Assembly: GCF_030518235.1 (NCBI RefSeq)
Contig: NZ_JAULSA010000005.1
Location: 124,001 to 188,000 of the forward strand
DNA from: Saccharibacillus sp. CPCC 101409
GTDB lineage: Bacteria; Bacillota; Bacilli; Paenibacillales; Paenibacillaceae
Length of the DNA: 64,000 nucleotides
Reading direction: 5' to 3'
The notes under the pieces were generated by a model, which was given only the letters and a program-made list of their open reading frames with translations, ran no database searches and was not told the origin of the DNA. Shown here piece after piece: positions 45,545-53,829 of this stretch. Position numbers and translations under genes: made by a program. Numbering within the stretch: position 1 is the first letter of the stretch; every line of letters begins with the position of its first letter.

Positions 45545-47536
45545 GTGAGCGTTTCTTCCCAAGTCCGAAATATCGGCGTATTTGCCCATATCGATGCCGG
45601 CAAAACGACGACGACCGAATATATGCTGTACCGCGGCGGCAGCATCCGCACGGCGGGCAGCGTCGACGCAGGCACCGCTTCCACCGACTCGCTCGACGTG
45701 GAGCGGGAACGCGGCATTTCCGTGAAAGCGGCTTCAGCTTCGTTGAACTGGAAAGGCGGCAGGATCAATTTGATCGACACGCCGGGACACGCCGACTTCC
45801 TGGCCGAGGTCGAGCGGACGCTCGGCGTAATGGACGGCGCCGTGCTGATCGTCTCCGCCGCGGAAAGCGTGCAGGCGCAGACGGAAGTGCTGTGGCAGGC
45901 GCTGCGGCTGCTGAACGTCCCCACCCTGATTTATATCAACAAACTCGACCGGATCGGCGCTTCGTTCGAGCGGACGCTCGCCGATATCGCCCGGCTGCTG
46001 TCGCCGTCCGCGCTGCCGGTGCAGCGGCCGGTCTACGATGAGGACGGCGCGTTCGCCGGCATTCGGACGCTATGGGACGGCTCGGCGGAAGGCGGCGAAA
46101 GCATCGAACAGGCGCGGCGCGAATTCCGGTCCGCGGCAGCGGAGCAAATAGCCGAGTTCGACGAAGAACTGCTGCTGCGCTATATCGAAGGCGATCTTCC
46201 GGACGGCGAAGAAACCGTGCGTCTGCTGGGCGTCCATACCGCCGCCGGCCGTGTATATCCGGTCTGCTGCGGCTGCTCGCAGCGCGGACTCGGCATCGAG
46301 GAACTGCTGGACGCGATGATCGCTTTCCTGCCCGCTCCCGCGCCCAAACCGGCTCTGGCCGGCATCGTGTTCAAAGTCGAACGCGACCGCGCCATGGGCC
46401 GCTCCGTCTGGGTGCGCCTGTACGGCGGAACGCTGCGCAACCGGGACAGCGTCCGGCTGCACGGACGCGAGACCGAAGAGAAGATCACCCAGATCCGCCT
46501 GCTCGACGGCCTGAAGAAAGTCGACGCCGGCGAAATTCACGCCGGCGACGTCGCGGCCGTGTTCGGCTTGTCGCAGGCCGCGATCGGCGATGTGATCGGC
46601 GACCCGGAGCTGGTGCCGCAAATGCCGGAACTGGCCGTCCCGCTGCTGACCTCGCGCGTCTTCCCGGAAAGCGAAGCCGACTATACCCGCACCGCCGAAG
46701 CGCTGCGCGAGCTGACGGACGAAGACCCGCTGCTCGGTCTGGCCTGGCTGCCGGAACTGCGCGAACTGCATGTGCGCATGATGGGCGCGATCCAGCTCGA
46801 AGTGCTGGGCAGCACGCTGCATTCACGCTTCGGGCTGAATGTCGGCTTCGGTCCGCCGGCCGTCATCTACAAAGAAACGCCGGCCCGCGTATGCGAAGGC
46901 CGAGTGGCTTATCTCGCGCCCAAGCCCTGCTGGGCGATCCTGCACTTCAAGATCGAGCCGGGCGAGCGCGGCAGCGGCCTCGTGTACCGCTCCGAAGCCC
47001 GCGCCGACGATATCCTGCCGGCGTACCAGAACGAAGTCCGGCGCCGGGTGCCCGAAGCGCTCAAGCAGGGGCTGTACGGCTGGGAAGTAACCGACCTGCG
47101 CGTTACACTGACCTACGGCCAGCACCACGTCTGGCATACCCACCCGCTCGACTTCGTGATCGCCACGCCGATGGGCATCATGAACGGCCTGGCCTCCGGC
47201 GGCACCCGGCTGCTGGAGCCGATGCTGCGCTTCCGCATCTCCGTGCCCGAAGCCAATGCCGGCCGCGTATTGAGCGATCTGTCCCGCATGCGGGCCGAGT
47301 TCGAACCGCCGCTTGCCGAAGGCGAACGCTTCTTCGTGGAAGGCGTCATCCCCGCCGCCACGTCGCTGGACTACGCCGTGGACCTGCGCTCTTTTACCGG
47401 CGGCAAAGGCGTTATGACCGCTTCGTTCGACGGCTACCTGGAAGCCCCGGAAGGCACCGAAGCATCCCGGACGCGTGTCGGCGTCAACCCGCTCGACGAA
47501 GCGAAGTATATCCTGAGCGCCAGAAGCGCTCTGTAG
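45545..47536 (+). CDS. Tet(M)/EF-G-like translational GTPase
   Basis: The 663-residue protein has the full architecture of ribosomal protection proteins: GTPase domain with AHIDAGKTTTTEY (G1), DTPGHADF (G3) and NKLDRIGA (G4), a beta-barrel domain, and EF-G-like domains III, IV and V. The domain IV loop that dislodges tetracycline in Tet(M) (YYSPVSTP) reads HHVWHTHP here (near residues 527-534), so drug resistance cannot be assumed. The C-terminus ends in a helix (DEAKYILSAR) as in Tet(M). The start is GTG at 45545 behind GAGGGATC. Alternative role: a housekeeping or stress translation factor, as in many Paenibacillaceae. Confidence 0.87.
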   Translation: MSVSSQVRNIGVFAHIDAGKTTTTEYMLYRGGSIRTAGSVDAGTASTDSLDVERERGISVKAASASLNWKGGRINLIDTPGHADFLAEVERTLGVMDGAVLIVSAAESVQAQTEVLWQALRLLNVPTLIYINKLDRIGASFERTLADIARLLSPSALPVQRPVYDEDGAFAGIRTLWDGSAEGGESIEQARREFRSAAAEQIAEFDEELLLRYIEGDLPDGEETVRLLGVHTAAGRVYPVCCGCSQRGLGIEELLDAMIAFLPAPAPKPALAGIVFKVERDRAMGRSVWVRLYGGTLRNRDSVRLHGRETEEKITQIRLLDGLKKVDAGEIHAGDVAAVFGLSQAAIGDVIGDPELVPQMPELAVPLLTSRVFPESEADYTRTAEALRELTDEDPLLGLAWLPELRELHVRMMGAIQLEVLGSTLHSRFGLNVGFGPPAVIYKETPARVCEGRVAYLAPKPCWAILHFKIEPGERGSGLVYRSEARADDILPAYQNEVRRRVPEALKQGLYGWEVTDLRVTLTYGQHHVWHTHPLDFVIATPMGIMNGLASGGTRLLEPMLRFRISVPEANAGRVLSDLSRMRAEFEPPLAEGERFFVEGVIPAATSLDYAVDLRSFTGGKGVMTASFDGYLEAPEGTEASRTRVGVNPLDEAKYILSARSAL

Positions 47537-47554
47537 GTTCTCGATCCGCTCTTT

Positions 47555-47829
47555 GCGTTGTGCAAAGCACACGCCCCGAGCCCTTGCGTTGTGCGAAGCA
47601 CACGCCCCGAGCCCTTGCGTTGTGCGAAGCACACGCCCCGAGCCCTTGCGTTGTGCGAAGCACACGCCCCGAGCCCTTGCGTTGTGCGAAGCACACGCCC
47701 CGAGCCCTTGCGTTGTGCGAAGCACACGCCCCGAGCCCTTGCGTTGTGCGAAGCACACGCCCCGAGCCCTTGCGTCGTGCGAAGCACACGCCCTGCGCCC
47801 TTGCGTCGTGCGAAGCACACGCCCCGCTC
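47555..47829. repeat. Nine tandem copies of a 31-bp hairpin-forming unit
   Basis: A 31-base unit starting GCGTTGTGCGAAGCACACGC begins at 47555, 47586, 47617, 47648, 47679, 47710, 47741, 47772 and 47803 (the last incomplete). Copy 1 has one change (TGCAAAGC); copies 8 and 9 read GCGTCG. Inside each unit TGTGC and GCACA flank GAA. No unique spacer exists. The gap 47537-48193 contains no gene; it holds this array, a 9-bp hairpin at 47837-47861, a terminator and a second small repeat. Confidence 0.95.
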
Positions 47830-47866
47830 TTGAACCGCGCGGATTCCCAAGAAATCCGCGCACACA

Positions 47867-47903
47867 AAAACGCCGTTTACCCGATACAGGTAAACGGCGT
47901 TTT
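47867..47903. terminator. Bidirectional terminator
   Basis: AAAACGCCGTTTACC (47867-47881) pairs perfectly with GGTAAACGGCGTTTT (47889-47903). T-tracts result on both strands. It can end transcription of the Tet(M)-like gene and of the convergent MMPL gene. Confidence 0.9.
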
Positions 47904-48094
47904 CTCTTCCCCTCCCTCGCCAATAGACGAGGGAGCCTTTAACACCCCGCCGAGTGTGAGCGGAGGAGCTGCAGGAGCCGGAGAAACGAAGTGGTCGCCT
48001 TTGAATTTCGATTTCAACCTTATCAAAGTCCAATCAAGAAATCGGAATTCGACAGCGATCGAAGGCCCTGCGGCTCCGCAGCGGCTCCACAAGC

Positions 48095-48149
48095 GCCTAC
48101 GTAATGCCTACGTAATGCCTACGTAATGCCTACGTAATGCCTACGTAAC
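48095..48149. repeat. Five tandem copies of an 11-bp unit
   Basis: GCCTACGTAAT is repeated at 48095, 48106, 48117, 48128 and 48139 (last copy ends AAC). Each contains the palindrome TACGTA. It ends about 45 bases before the MMPL stop codon. Confidence 0.95.
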
Positions 48150-48193
48150 GCCCCATAGCGCCCCCTTCAGCGTCTATAAGTTCACCACCCCTG

Positions 48194-51100
48194 TCACTCC
48201 GCTCCCTCGTCAAACCCTTCCTTCATCCGGAACGGCCACCAGTTGGCCCGCCCGAACGTCTTCACCATAACCGGCACGAAGAACGGAAGCATAAGCAGCG
48301 CATAGACCACGAGCCCGACCAGCACGACCGTCGCGATCTGCATCATCGACAGCACGCCCGACGGAATCATCGAAGCGAACGTGCCGCTCAGAATCAGCAC
48401 GGCCGACAGGATCACGGTGCCCATATTGCGCATCGCGTGCAGGATCGCTTCTTTCGGTCCCAGCTCGCGGTGTTCGTTGAAGCGGTCCATCAGGAAGATG
48501 CTGTAGTCGACCCCGAGCGCGATCAGCATGACGAAGCCGAAGAACGGCGTCGTCCAGGTGATGCCCGAGTAGCCGAGTCCGTGCACGAAGATCGCTTCGG
48601 TCGCGCCGAGCGAGACGTAGTACGTCACGAACAGCGAAATGACCAGATACAGCGGCATGACGATCGAGCGCAGCAGCAGGATCAGGATAATCAGAATCCC
48701 GCCGAGCATCAGGTACACCGTGCGGCTGTAGTCCGCGTTGGATACGGTCTGCAGATCGGCGAACGTGCTGGTCACCCCGCTGATCGCCACATCCGCGTTT
48801 TCCAGCGCCGTGCCTTTGACGCCGCGTTCGACCGCGGCCTGCACGCCCGGAATCTTGTCCAGCGCCTGAGTGCTGTACGGATTCTGCGACAGCACGACGT
48901 CCATCGTCATGATCTTGCGGTCTTTGGACATGTAATTATCGTAGACTTCCTGGAACTGCTCGTCGTCGAGCGCTTCCTGCGGGATATACCAGCCGCCGAG
49001 TTCGGAATCGGAATTCTGTTCCAGCTGCTTGAGATAGTCCTGCGCGGAACCCAGGCCGTCTCCAACCTGCTTGAGCCCGTCGGTGCTCTGGGTCAGTCCG
49101 TCGGTCAGCTGCGTCAGCTGGCCCGACAGATCGCGGAAGCCCTGGCCGATCTGCTCCTGGCCGCCTTGAAGCTGATCCAGCCCGTCGGTGATCGACGGCA
49201 CCTGATCGACGATCTGTCCCTGGCCGTCCGCGGCCTGGTTCAGTCCGCTTTGCAGCTGCTCGATTCCGGCGATCAGCTGATCGAAGCCGGCCGCAAGCTG
49301 CGATTGTCCGTCGGCCGCCTGGGCATAGCCCGCGTTGGCCTGGCCGATGCCGGAAGCGATCTGCGACACCTGCCCTTGAATCTGGCCGAATGCGTCGGCC
49401 AGCGCGGCCGCGCCCTGGCCGGTCTGCGTCACCGTGCCGCGGATCGTCAGGTAATCCTGATCCTGCAGCAGTTCCGGGAACTTCCGCTCCAGGCTGCCGA
49501 AGCGGCCCTGTACGCCGGTCAGCGCGCCCGATACGGCATTCAGCTGCTCGCCGAGCTGCGACATGCCGCCGTTCAGCGCGTTCAGTCCCGTACCGACCTG
49601 CTGGTAAGACGCCAACAGCTGCGCATGCGCGTCGGCAAGCTGCTGCGCGCTGGCTTTCATCCGGGCGAGACCGGCCTGCAGGTCTCCCGCGCCCGTCGCG
49701 CCGGAGCGGATGCCGTCCTCGATCTGCGTCAGCCCGTCGCCGAGCTGCTCGACGCCGGTCTTGAGCGCTTCCGTGCCGGTTACGAGTTCATCGGCGCCGG
49801 ACGCCGCTTCTTCGATCTGCGGCGCGTTGTCGCTGAGCTGTTTGCCCGCTTCGCCCAGACCGTCTTCGATCTTCTTCAATCCGTCTCCGGCTTCGCCGAG
49901 ACCTTCGCCCAGCGTGCCCGCCTGGCTGGCGACGCTGAAATCGGAGATCTCTTCGCCGGTCGGACGGCTGACGCTGCGCACACTGTCCACGCCGTCCACT
50001 TTGCTTACCTCGCGGCTGATCCGCTCGGCAATCGCGATATATTCCGCATTGTCCATCGGCTCGTCGCCTTTGATGACAATCTTGCTCGGCATCGCTTCAC
50101 CGGCGCCGAAGCTGTCCGAGATGATATTGAAGCCCTGGATCGACTCGTACGTCGCCGGCACTTCTTCCAGGCTGTTAAACGACAGCTTGCCGCTGTACGT
50201 TAACAGCAGGGGTAGCGAGACGGCCAGCACGATCAGCAGGGACGCCCAAGGGCGCTTAAACGAGAAACTGCCCGCCCAGCCCCACAGCCGGTTCTCGCTA
50301 TGGCCGGCCGCTTTGCGCGACGGCCAGAACATTTTCTGTCCGAGCACCGCCATAAAGAACGGCACGATCGTAATCATTGCCAGCAGCATCACGGCGATAC
50401 CGACCGCAACCGCCACGGCCGAACGGTACAGCATAAACTGCGACAATCCGATCGCCGCGAAGCCGACCAGCACGGCCAGGCCCGAGACGAGTACCGTGCG
50501 TCCCGCCGTGCGGTACGTTTCCACGATCGCGTCCCACTTGTTGTCGGTGCGGCCCATTTCTTCTTTGTAGCGGCTGATCAGCAGGATGCAGTAGTCGGTC
50601 CCGATCCCGAACATGACCGCGACCATAAAGATCTGCGTAAAGTTCGACAGCGGGAAGTCGAAGCGGTCCACCAGGAACGCGACGATGCTCTGCGACACGA
50701 TATAGCTGAGTCCGACCGTCAGCAGCGGCACGAACGGCGCGATCAGGGACCGGAACACCAGCACCAGGATCAGCAGGATAAAGACGACCGTGATATACTC
50801 GGACTTCTTCAAGCCTTCTTCGGAGCTGCGCACCGTGTCTTCGCTGATCAGCGCTTCGCCCGTCAGATAATGATCGACCCTGTACGGCTCAAGCGTGCTT
50901 TCGAGCGCGCTTTGCGTCTCGCTGACTTCGCCTTCCGCCATCTCGACGCTCAGCGAGACGAGAATGGTCTGCCCGTTCTCCGAGATCATCCGGTCTTCCA
51001 GCTCCGCCCGGTCGAACGGACTGAGAATGGAATTGATGTGCAGGCTTTCTTTGTTTTTCTCCAGCGCGGCTACCGCCTGCTTGGCCTGCTCTTTCTCTTC

Positions 51101-51343
51101 GGCGGTCAGCCCGGCGGGATCGTGGAACACGAGCGCGACCGTCGAGCCTTCTTTGCCTCCGTCCTGCGCGGCTATTTCGTCCAGCAGCGCAGCGGCTTCC
51201 GTCGACGAATAGCCGTCGGGAACGGAGAATCCTCCTTTTTCCCGCACAAGTTCCGACATGGGCGGCGCCGTCAGGAACAGTCCGACCGCCGCGGCGATCC
51301 AGACGAGCAGCACCAGCCATCTCGCTTTCAGTATGGTTCTCAT
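48194..51343 (-). CDS. MMPL/RND-family membrane transporter
   Basis: The 1049-residue protein has two MMPL modules of about six membrane helices each, with the intramembrane motifs GIGTDYCILLISRYKEE and IALGVDYSIFLMDRFNEH. The extracytoplasmic region between about 480 and 790 is unusually long and made of repeated G-x-x-L/Q-type heptads (GLGEAGDGLKKIEDGLGEAG and similar), like the YhgE/Pip family. It overlaps the marR gene (ATGA), so the regulator and pump are co-translated. Likely export of lipids or hydrophobic toxic compounds; substrate unknown. Confidence 0.92.
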   Translation of the reverse strand: MRTILKARWLVLLVWIAAAVGLFLTAPPMSELVREKGGFSVPDGYSSTEAAALLDEIAAQDGGKEGSTVALVFHDPAGLTAEEKEQAKQAVAALEKNKESLHINSILSPFDRAELEDRMISENGQTILVSLSVEMAEGEVSETQSALESTLEPYRVDHYLTGEALISEDTVRSSEEGLKKSEYITVVFILLILVLVFRSLIAPFVPLLTVGLSYIVSQSIVAFLVDRFDFPLSNFTQIFMVAVMFGIGTDYCILLISRYKEEMGRTDNKWDAIVETYRTAGRTVLVSGLAVLVGFAAIGLSQFMLYRSAVAVAVGIAVMLLAMITIVPFFMAVLGQKMFWPSRKAAGHSENRLWGWAGSFSFKRPWASLLIVLAVSLPLLLTYSGKLSFNSLEEVPATYESIQGFNIISDSFGAGEAMPSKIVIKGDEPMDNAEYIAIAERISREVSKVDGVDSVRSVSRPTGEEISDFSVASQAGTLGEGLGEAGDGLKKIEDGLGEAGKQLSDNAPQIEEAASGADELVTGTEALKTGVEQLGDGLTQIEDGIRSGATGAGDLQAGLARMKASAQQLADAHAQLLASYQQVGTGLNALNGGMSQLGEQLNAVSGALTGVQGRFGSLERKFPELLQDQDYLTIRGTVTQTGQGAAALADAFGQIQGQVSQIASGIGQANAGYAQAADGQSQLAAGFDQLIAGIEQLQSGLNQAADGQGQIVDQVPSITDGLDQLQGGQEQIGQGFRDLSGQLTQLTDGLTQSTDGLKQVGDGLGSAQDYLKQLEQNSDSELGGWYIPQEALDDEQFQEVYDNYMSKDRKIMTMDVVLSQNPYSTQALDKIPGVQAAVERGVKGTALENADVAISGVTSTFADLQTVSNADYSRTVYLMLGGILIILILLLRSIVMPLYLVISLFVTYYVSLGATEAIFVHGLGYSGITWTTPFFGFVMLIALGVDYSIFLMDRFNEHRELGPKEAILHAMRNMGTVILSAVLILSGTFASMIPSGVLSMMQIATVVLVGLVVYALLMLPFFVPVMVKTFGRANWWPFRMKEGFDEGAE

Positions 51344-51846
51344 TCTTTGTCTCTGCCTCCATCTTCAACGACCAGCCGGGCGAGTCTTTCGAACGCCGAC
51401 ATGACCATTTCTATTTCTTTTTCTTCAAAATGACTCAGATAAGAGCCGACCGATTCCGAAATCCGCTGCTCCACCTGTTCGGCGATGCGGTGTCCGCGTT
51501 CGGTCAGCGACAAATACACTTCCCGCCGGTCTTCTTCGCTGCGCGTGCGCTCGATCAATCCCCGGTCCACCAGGCGCGTTACGATCGCGGTGATCGAACT
51601 TTTGACCACTTTGAACGTTTCGGCGAGCTCGGACGAGGTGCACGGTCCGCTCTGCATAATTTTTTGCAGCAGGTAATACTGGTCGTTGGTAAGGTCTTCC
51701 TGCATCTGTCTGCGCACCACCGTTCCCATCTCCCGCTCGATCGCCAGCCACGACTCCAAAAAGCGGTTGATCAGCCGTTTGGCGTCTTCGGGCGGCAGAT
51801 CTCCGGTCATCCGGATCGATCCGTCCAACTGCTTCTCCCCTTTCAT
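51340..51846 (-). CDS. MarR-family transcription regulator
   Basis: The 168-residue protein has the MarR winged helix: DQYYLLQKIMQSGPCTSSELAETFKVVKSSITAIVTRLVDRGLIERTRSEEDRREVYLSLTERG. Flanking helices make the dimer interface. It overlaps the downstream transporter gene, which it probably represses together with itself, via repeats in the promoter. The ATG at 51846 has a weak site (CGGGGAC). Confidence 0.92.
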   Translation of the reverse strand: MKGEKQLDGSIRMTGDLPPEDAKRLINRFLESWLAIEREMGTVVRRQMQEDLTNDQYYLLQKIMQSGPCTSSELAETFKVVKSSITAIVTRLVDRGLIERTRSEEDRREVYLSLTERGHRIAEQVEQRISESVGSYLSHFEEKEIEMVMSAFERLARLVVEDGGRDKE

Positions 51847-51871
51847 GCTTGTCCCCGAATATTATTCGATC

Positions 51872-51921
51872 ATGAAACTATTCAACAATGAAACTATAAT
51901 CATTTTCCTTTTCTCTGTCAA
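51872..51921 (-). promoter_or_regulatory. marR-MMPL promoter with direct-repeat operator
   Basis: On the minus strand TTGACA (51921-51916) and TATAGT (51898-51893) are 17 bases apart. ATGAAACTAT occurs twice as a direct repeat (51872-51881 and 51888-51897) with a 16-base period, overlapping and following the -10 box. This suggests autorepression by MarR. Confidence 0.8.
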
Positions 51922-51960
51922 CTTCGTTCCTTTTTATACGCCGCAGGTCGTTTTCATATA

Positions 51961-51992
51961 AAAAAGCCTTTTTCCGCTATGGAAAAAGGCTT
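51961..51992 (-). terminator. Terminator of the B12-kinase-deaminase operon
   Basis: AAGCCTTTTTCC (51964-51975) pairs with GGAAAAAGGCTT (51981-51992), with TTTTT following on the minus strand. It lies 10 bases after the amidohydrolase stop. Confidence 0.92.
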
Positions 51993-52001
51993 GGCTTGAC
52001 G

Positions 52002-53330
52002 TCAGGCTTCGATTCGTTTCATCAGCCGGGCGATCGATCGGTCCGCTTCCCGCAGCACGAGGTCGCGGTCCAGCGTTTTCATCGTCCGGTTCTCCATCAC
52101 GATCTTTCCGCCGATCGCGACTGTATCGACACAGCCGCGCGTCGCCGAGTACACAATGCGCGAGTAAATATCGACTTCGTGTGAAGGAAACGTATGGAAA
52201 TCGTACAGATCGAGCAGAATCAGATCCGCTTTTTTGCCGACTTCCAGACTGCCGATCTCGTCTTCCATGCCGAGCACTTCCGCGCCGCCCATCGTCGCCA
52301 TGCGCAGCACCGTGCGGGCGTCCATCGTCGTCGGACCGTGCGCCGGCTTCTGGATCAGCGCCGCCAGCCGCATCTCCTGGAACATATCCAGATTGTTGTT
52401 GCACGGCGCGCCGTCCGCTCCGAGACCTACCGGCATACGGCGGCTCAGCATATCGGGCACCTCGGCGATGCCGGAGGCCAGCTTGAGGTTGGAACCCGGA
52501 CAGTGCGTCATCTTGACGCCGCGCCGCCGGATGATTTCTTTTTCCCGCTCGTCCAGCCAGATGCAGTGAGCCAGGATCAGATCCGGCCCCGCCAGCCCGA
52601 GATGATCGAGATAGACGATATTGCGCATGCCGCGTTCCCGCTCCACGACCTCGATCTCGCCGCGGTTCTCCGAAGCATGCGTATGGACGCGGACGCCGTA
52701 GCGCCGCGACAGATCGCGTACGCCGACCAGCAGCTCCTCGGTACAGGACACGACGAAACGCGGGCAGAACGCGTACTGCAGCCGGCCATCGTCATGGCCG
52801 TTCCAGCGATCCAGCAGCCGCACGCTTTCGCCGAGCGAATCGTCCGTGTTTTCCCGCAGTCCGGCCGGCACGTCGCCTCCATGGTCCATCATCACTTTGC
52901 CGGAGACGGCGCGAATGCCGGTTTCGGCCATCGCCCGGAACGCGGCATCCGTATGATGCACCGTTTCCATATCGAGCAGCGTAGTCGTGCCGCTCGAGAT
53001 CAATTCGCCGATGCCGAGCATGGCCGAGTAATAGACCGACTCCTCGTCGTGCGCCGCTTCAAGCGGCCAGATGCGCTGCTGCAGCCAGTCGAGCAGCTCC
53101 AGATCGTCGGCGCGGCCGCGAAACAGCGTCTGGCACAAATGCACATGCGTTTGGATAAAACCGGGCAGCAGCACTTTGCCGCGTGCTTCGATCACCCGGT
53201 CCGCCTGCGCTTCCAGGCGCGCGCCCATCTGCGAGATGCGGCCGTTCTCCACCAGCAGATCTCCGATAAAGTCGTCCAGTTTCCCGTTCATCGTGACGAT
53301 CCGGGCCCCCCGAATCAACAAACTTTCCAT
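52002..53330 (-). CDS. Amidohydrolase, 5'-deoxyadenosine/MTA/SAH deaminase type
   Basis: The 442-residue protein is a metal-dependent amidohydrolase. Metal ligands are H62 and H64 (FIQTHVHLCQTLF), H218 (VHTHASENRG), H255 (LILAHCIW) and D306 (GLGADGAPCNNN). Long blocks such as RADDLELLDWLQQRIWPLEA and IGELISSGTTTLLDMETVHH match what I know of the 5'-deoxyadenosine deaminase branch of the MTA/SAH deaminase and N-ethylammeline chlorohydrolase group. Specificity cannot be fixed from sequence. The ATG at 53330 follows GGGGAGGG. It is the last gene of an operon headed by a B12-binding protein. Confidence 0.88.
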   Translation of the reverse strand: MESLLIRGARIVTMNGKLDDFIGDLLVENGRISQMGARLEAQADRVIEARGKVLLPGFIQTHVHLCQTLFRGRADDLELLDWLQQRIWPLEAAHDEESVYYSAMLGIGELISSGTTTLLDMETVHHTDAAFRAMAETGIRAVSGKVMMDHGGDVPAGLRENTDDSLGESVRLLDRWNGHDDGRLQYAFCPRFVVSCTEELLVGVRDLSRRYGVRVHTHASENRGEIEVVERERGMRNIVYLDHLGLAGPDLILAHCIWLDEREKEIIRRRGVKMTHCPGSNLKLASGIAEVPDMLSRRMPVGLGADGAPCNNNLDMFQEMRLAALIQKPAHGPTTMDARTVLRMATMGGAEVLGMEDEIGSLEVGKKADLILLDLYDFHTFPSHEVDIYSRIVYSATRGCVDTVAIGGKIVMENRTMKTLDRDLVLREADRSIARLMKRIEA

Positions 53331-53367
53331 ATTCGGACCCTCCCCGCCGCGGCAAAATGATAAAACC

Positions 53368-53802
53368 TCAGTCTTCTTCGGGCTCGTCCACCGTATACAC
53401 ACAGCGGTAGCGTTCCAGTCCCGACGAACTGACGCCCAGGCCGATCACGGAAAATCCGAGGCTGCGGTAAAAATCCACCGCTTCTTCGTCCGTTTCGGCG
53501 ACGACGCGTTCCGGCTGCTCCTGCACCATCAGCTCCAGCACCATGCCCCGGCCGTAGCCCAGTCCGCGGTGCTCCGGTCCGACCGCGATATGCGTCAGCG
53601 TAATCTCTTTGTCTCCGGTCGGTTCGAACCCGATCACGCCCAGCTTCTCGCCGTCTTCCACATAGGCGAACAGTTTCCGGTCTTCCCGCTCTTCATAGCG
53701 CTTCAGCGCCCGTTCGATCTGTTCGGGATCGGGAAATACGGCCAGCGCCAGCAGTTCCGCTACCCTGGGATCGCGCACTTCTTGTTTGACGGATTGCAGC
53801 AT
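53368..53802 (-). CDS. GNAT family N-acetyltransferase
   Basis: The 144-residue protein has the GNAT core: LTHIAVGPEHRGLGYGRGMVLEL is the acetyl-CoA loop (R/QxxGxG/A) and EAVDFYRSLGFSVIG the C-terminal strand. The N-terminus (MLQSVKQEVRDPRVAELLALAVFPD) is not specific. The ATG at 53802 follows AGGAGG. It is 27 bases after the histidine kinase and 37 before the deaminase gene. Substrate unknown. Confidence 0.88.
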   Translation of the reverse strand: MLQSVKQEVRDPRVAELLALAVFPDPEQIERALKRYEEREDRKLFAYVEDGEKLGVIGFEPTGDKEITLTHIAVGPEHRGLGYGRGMVLELMVQEQPERVVAETDEEAVDFYRSLGFSVIGLGVSSSGLERYRCVYTVDEPEED

Positions 53803-53829
53803 AAGTTCCTCCTGTGTCTCTATGTTCGT

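Noticed and set aside
45545-47536. Firm call of a tetracycline resistance gene
   Set aside because: The loop critical for drug release differs from Tet(M); only family membership is supported.
47555-47829. CRISPR array
   Set aside because: Units abut with no unique spacers and there are no cas genes.
46072-48126. 684-codon frame through the Tet(M)-like gene and the 31-bp array, and minus-strand frames over the same repeats
   Set aside because: The 31-bp unit lacks stops in all frames, so long frames arise automatically; the repeat peptides (AKHTPRALALCEAH and similar) are an artefact.
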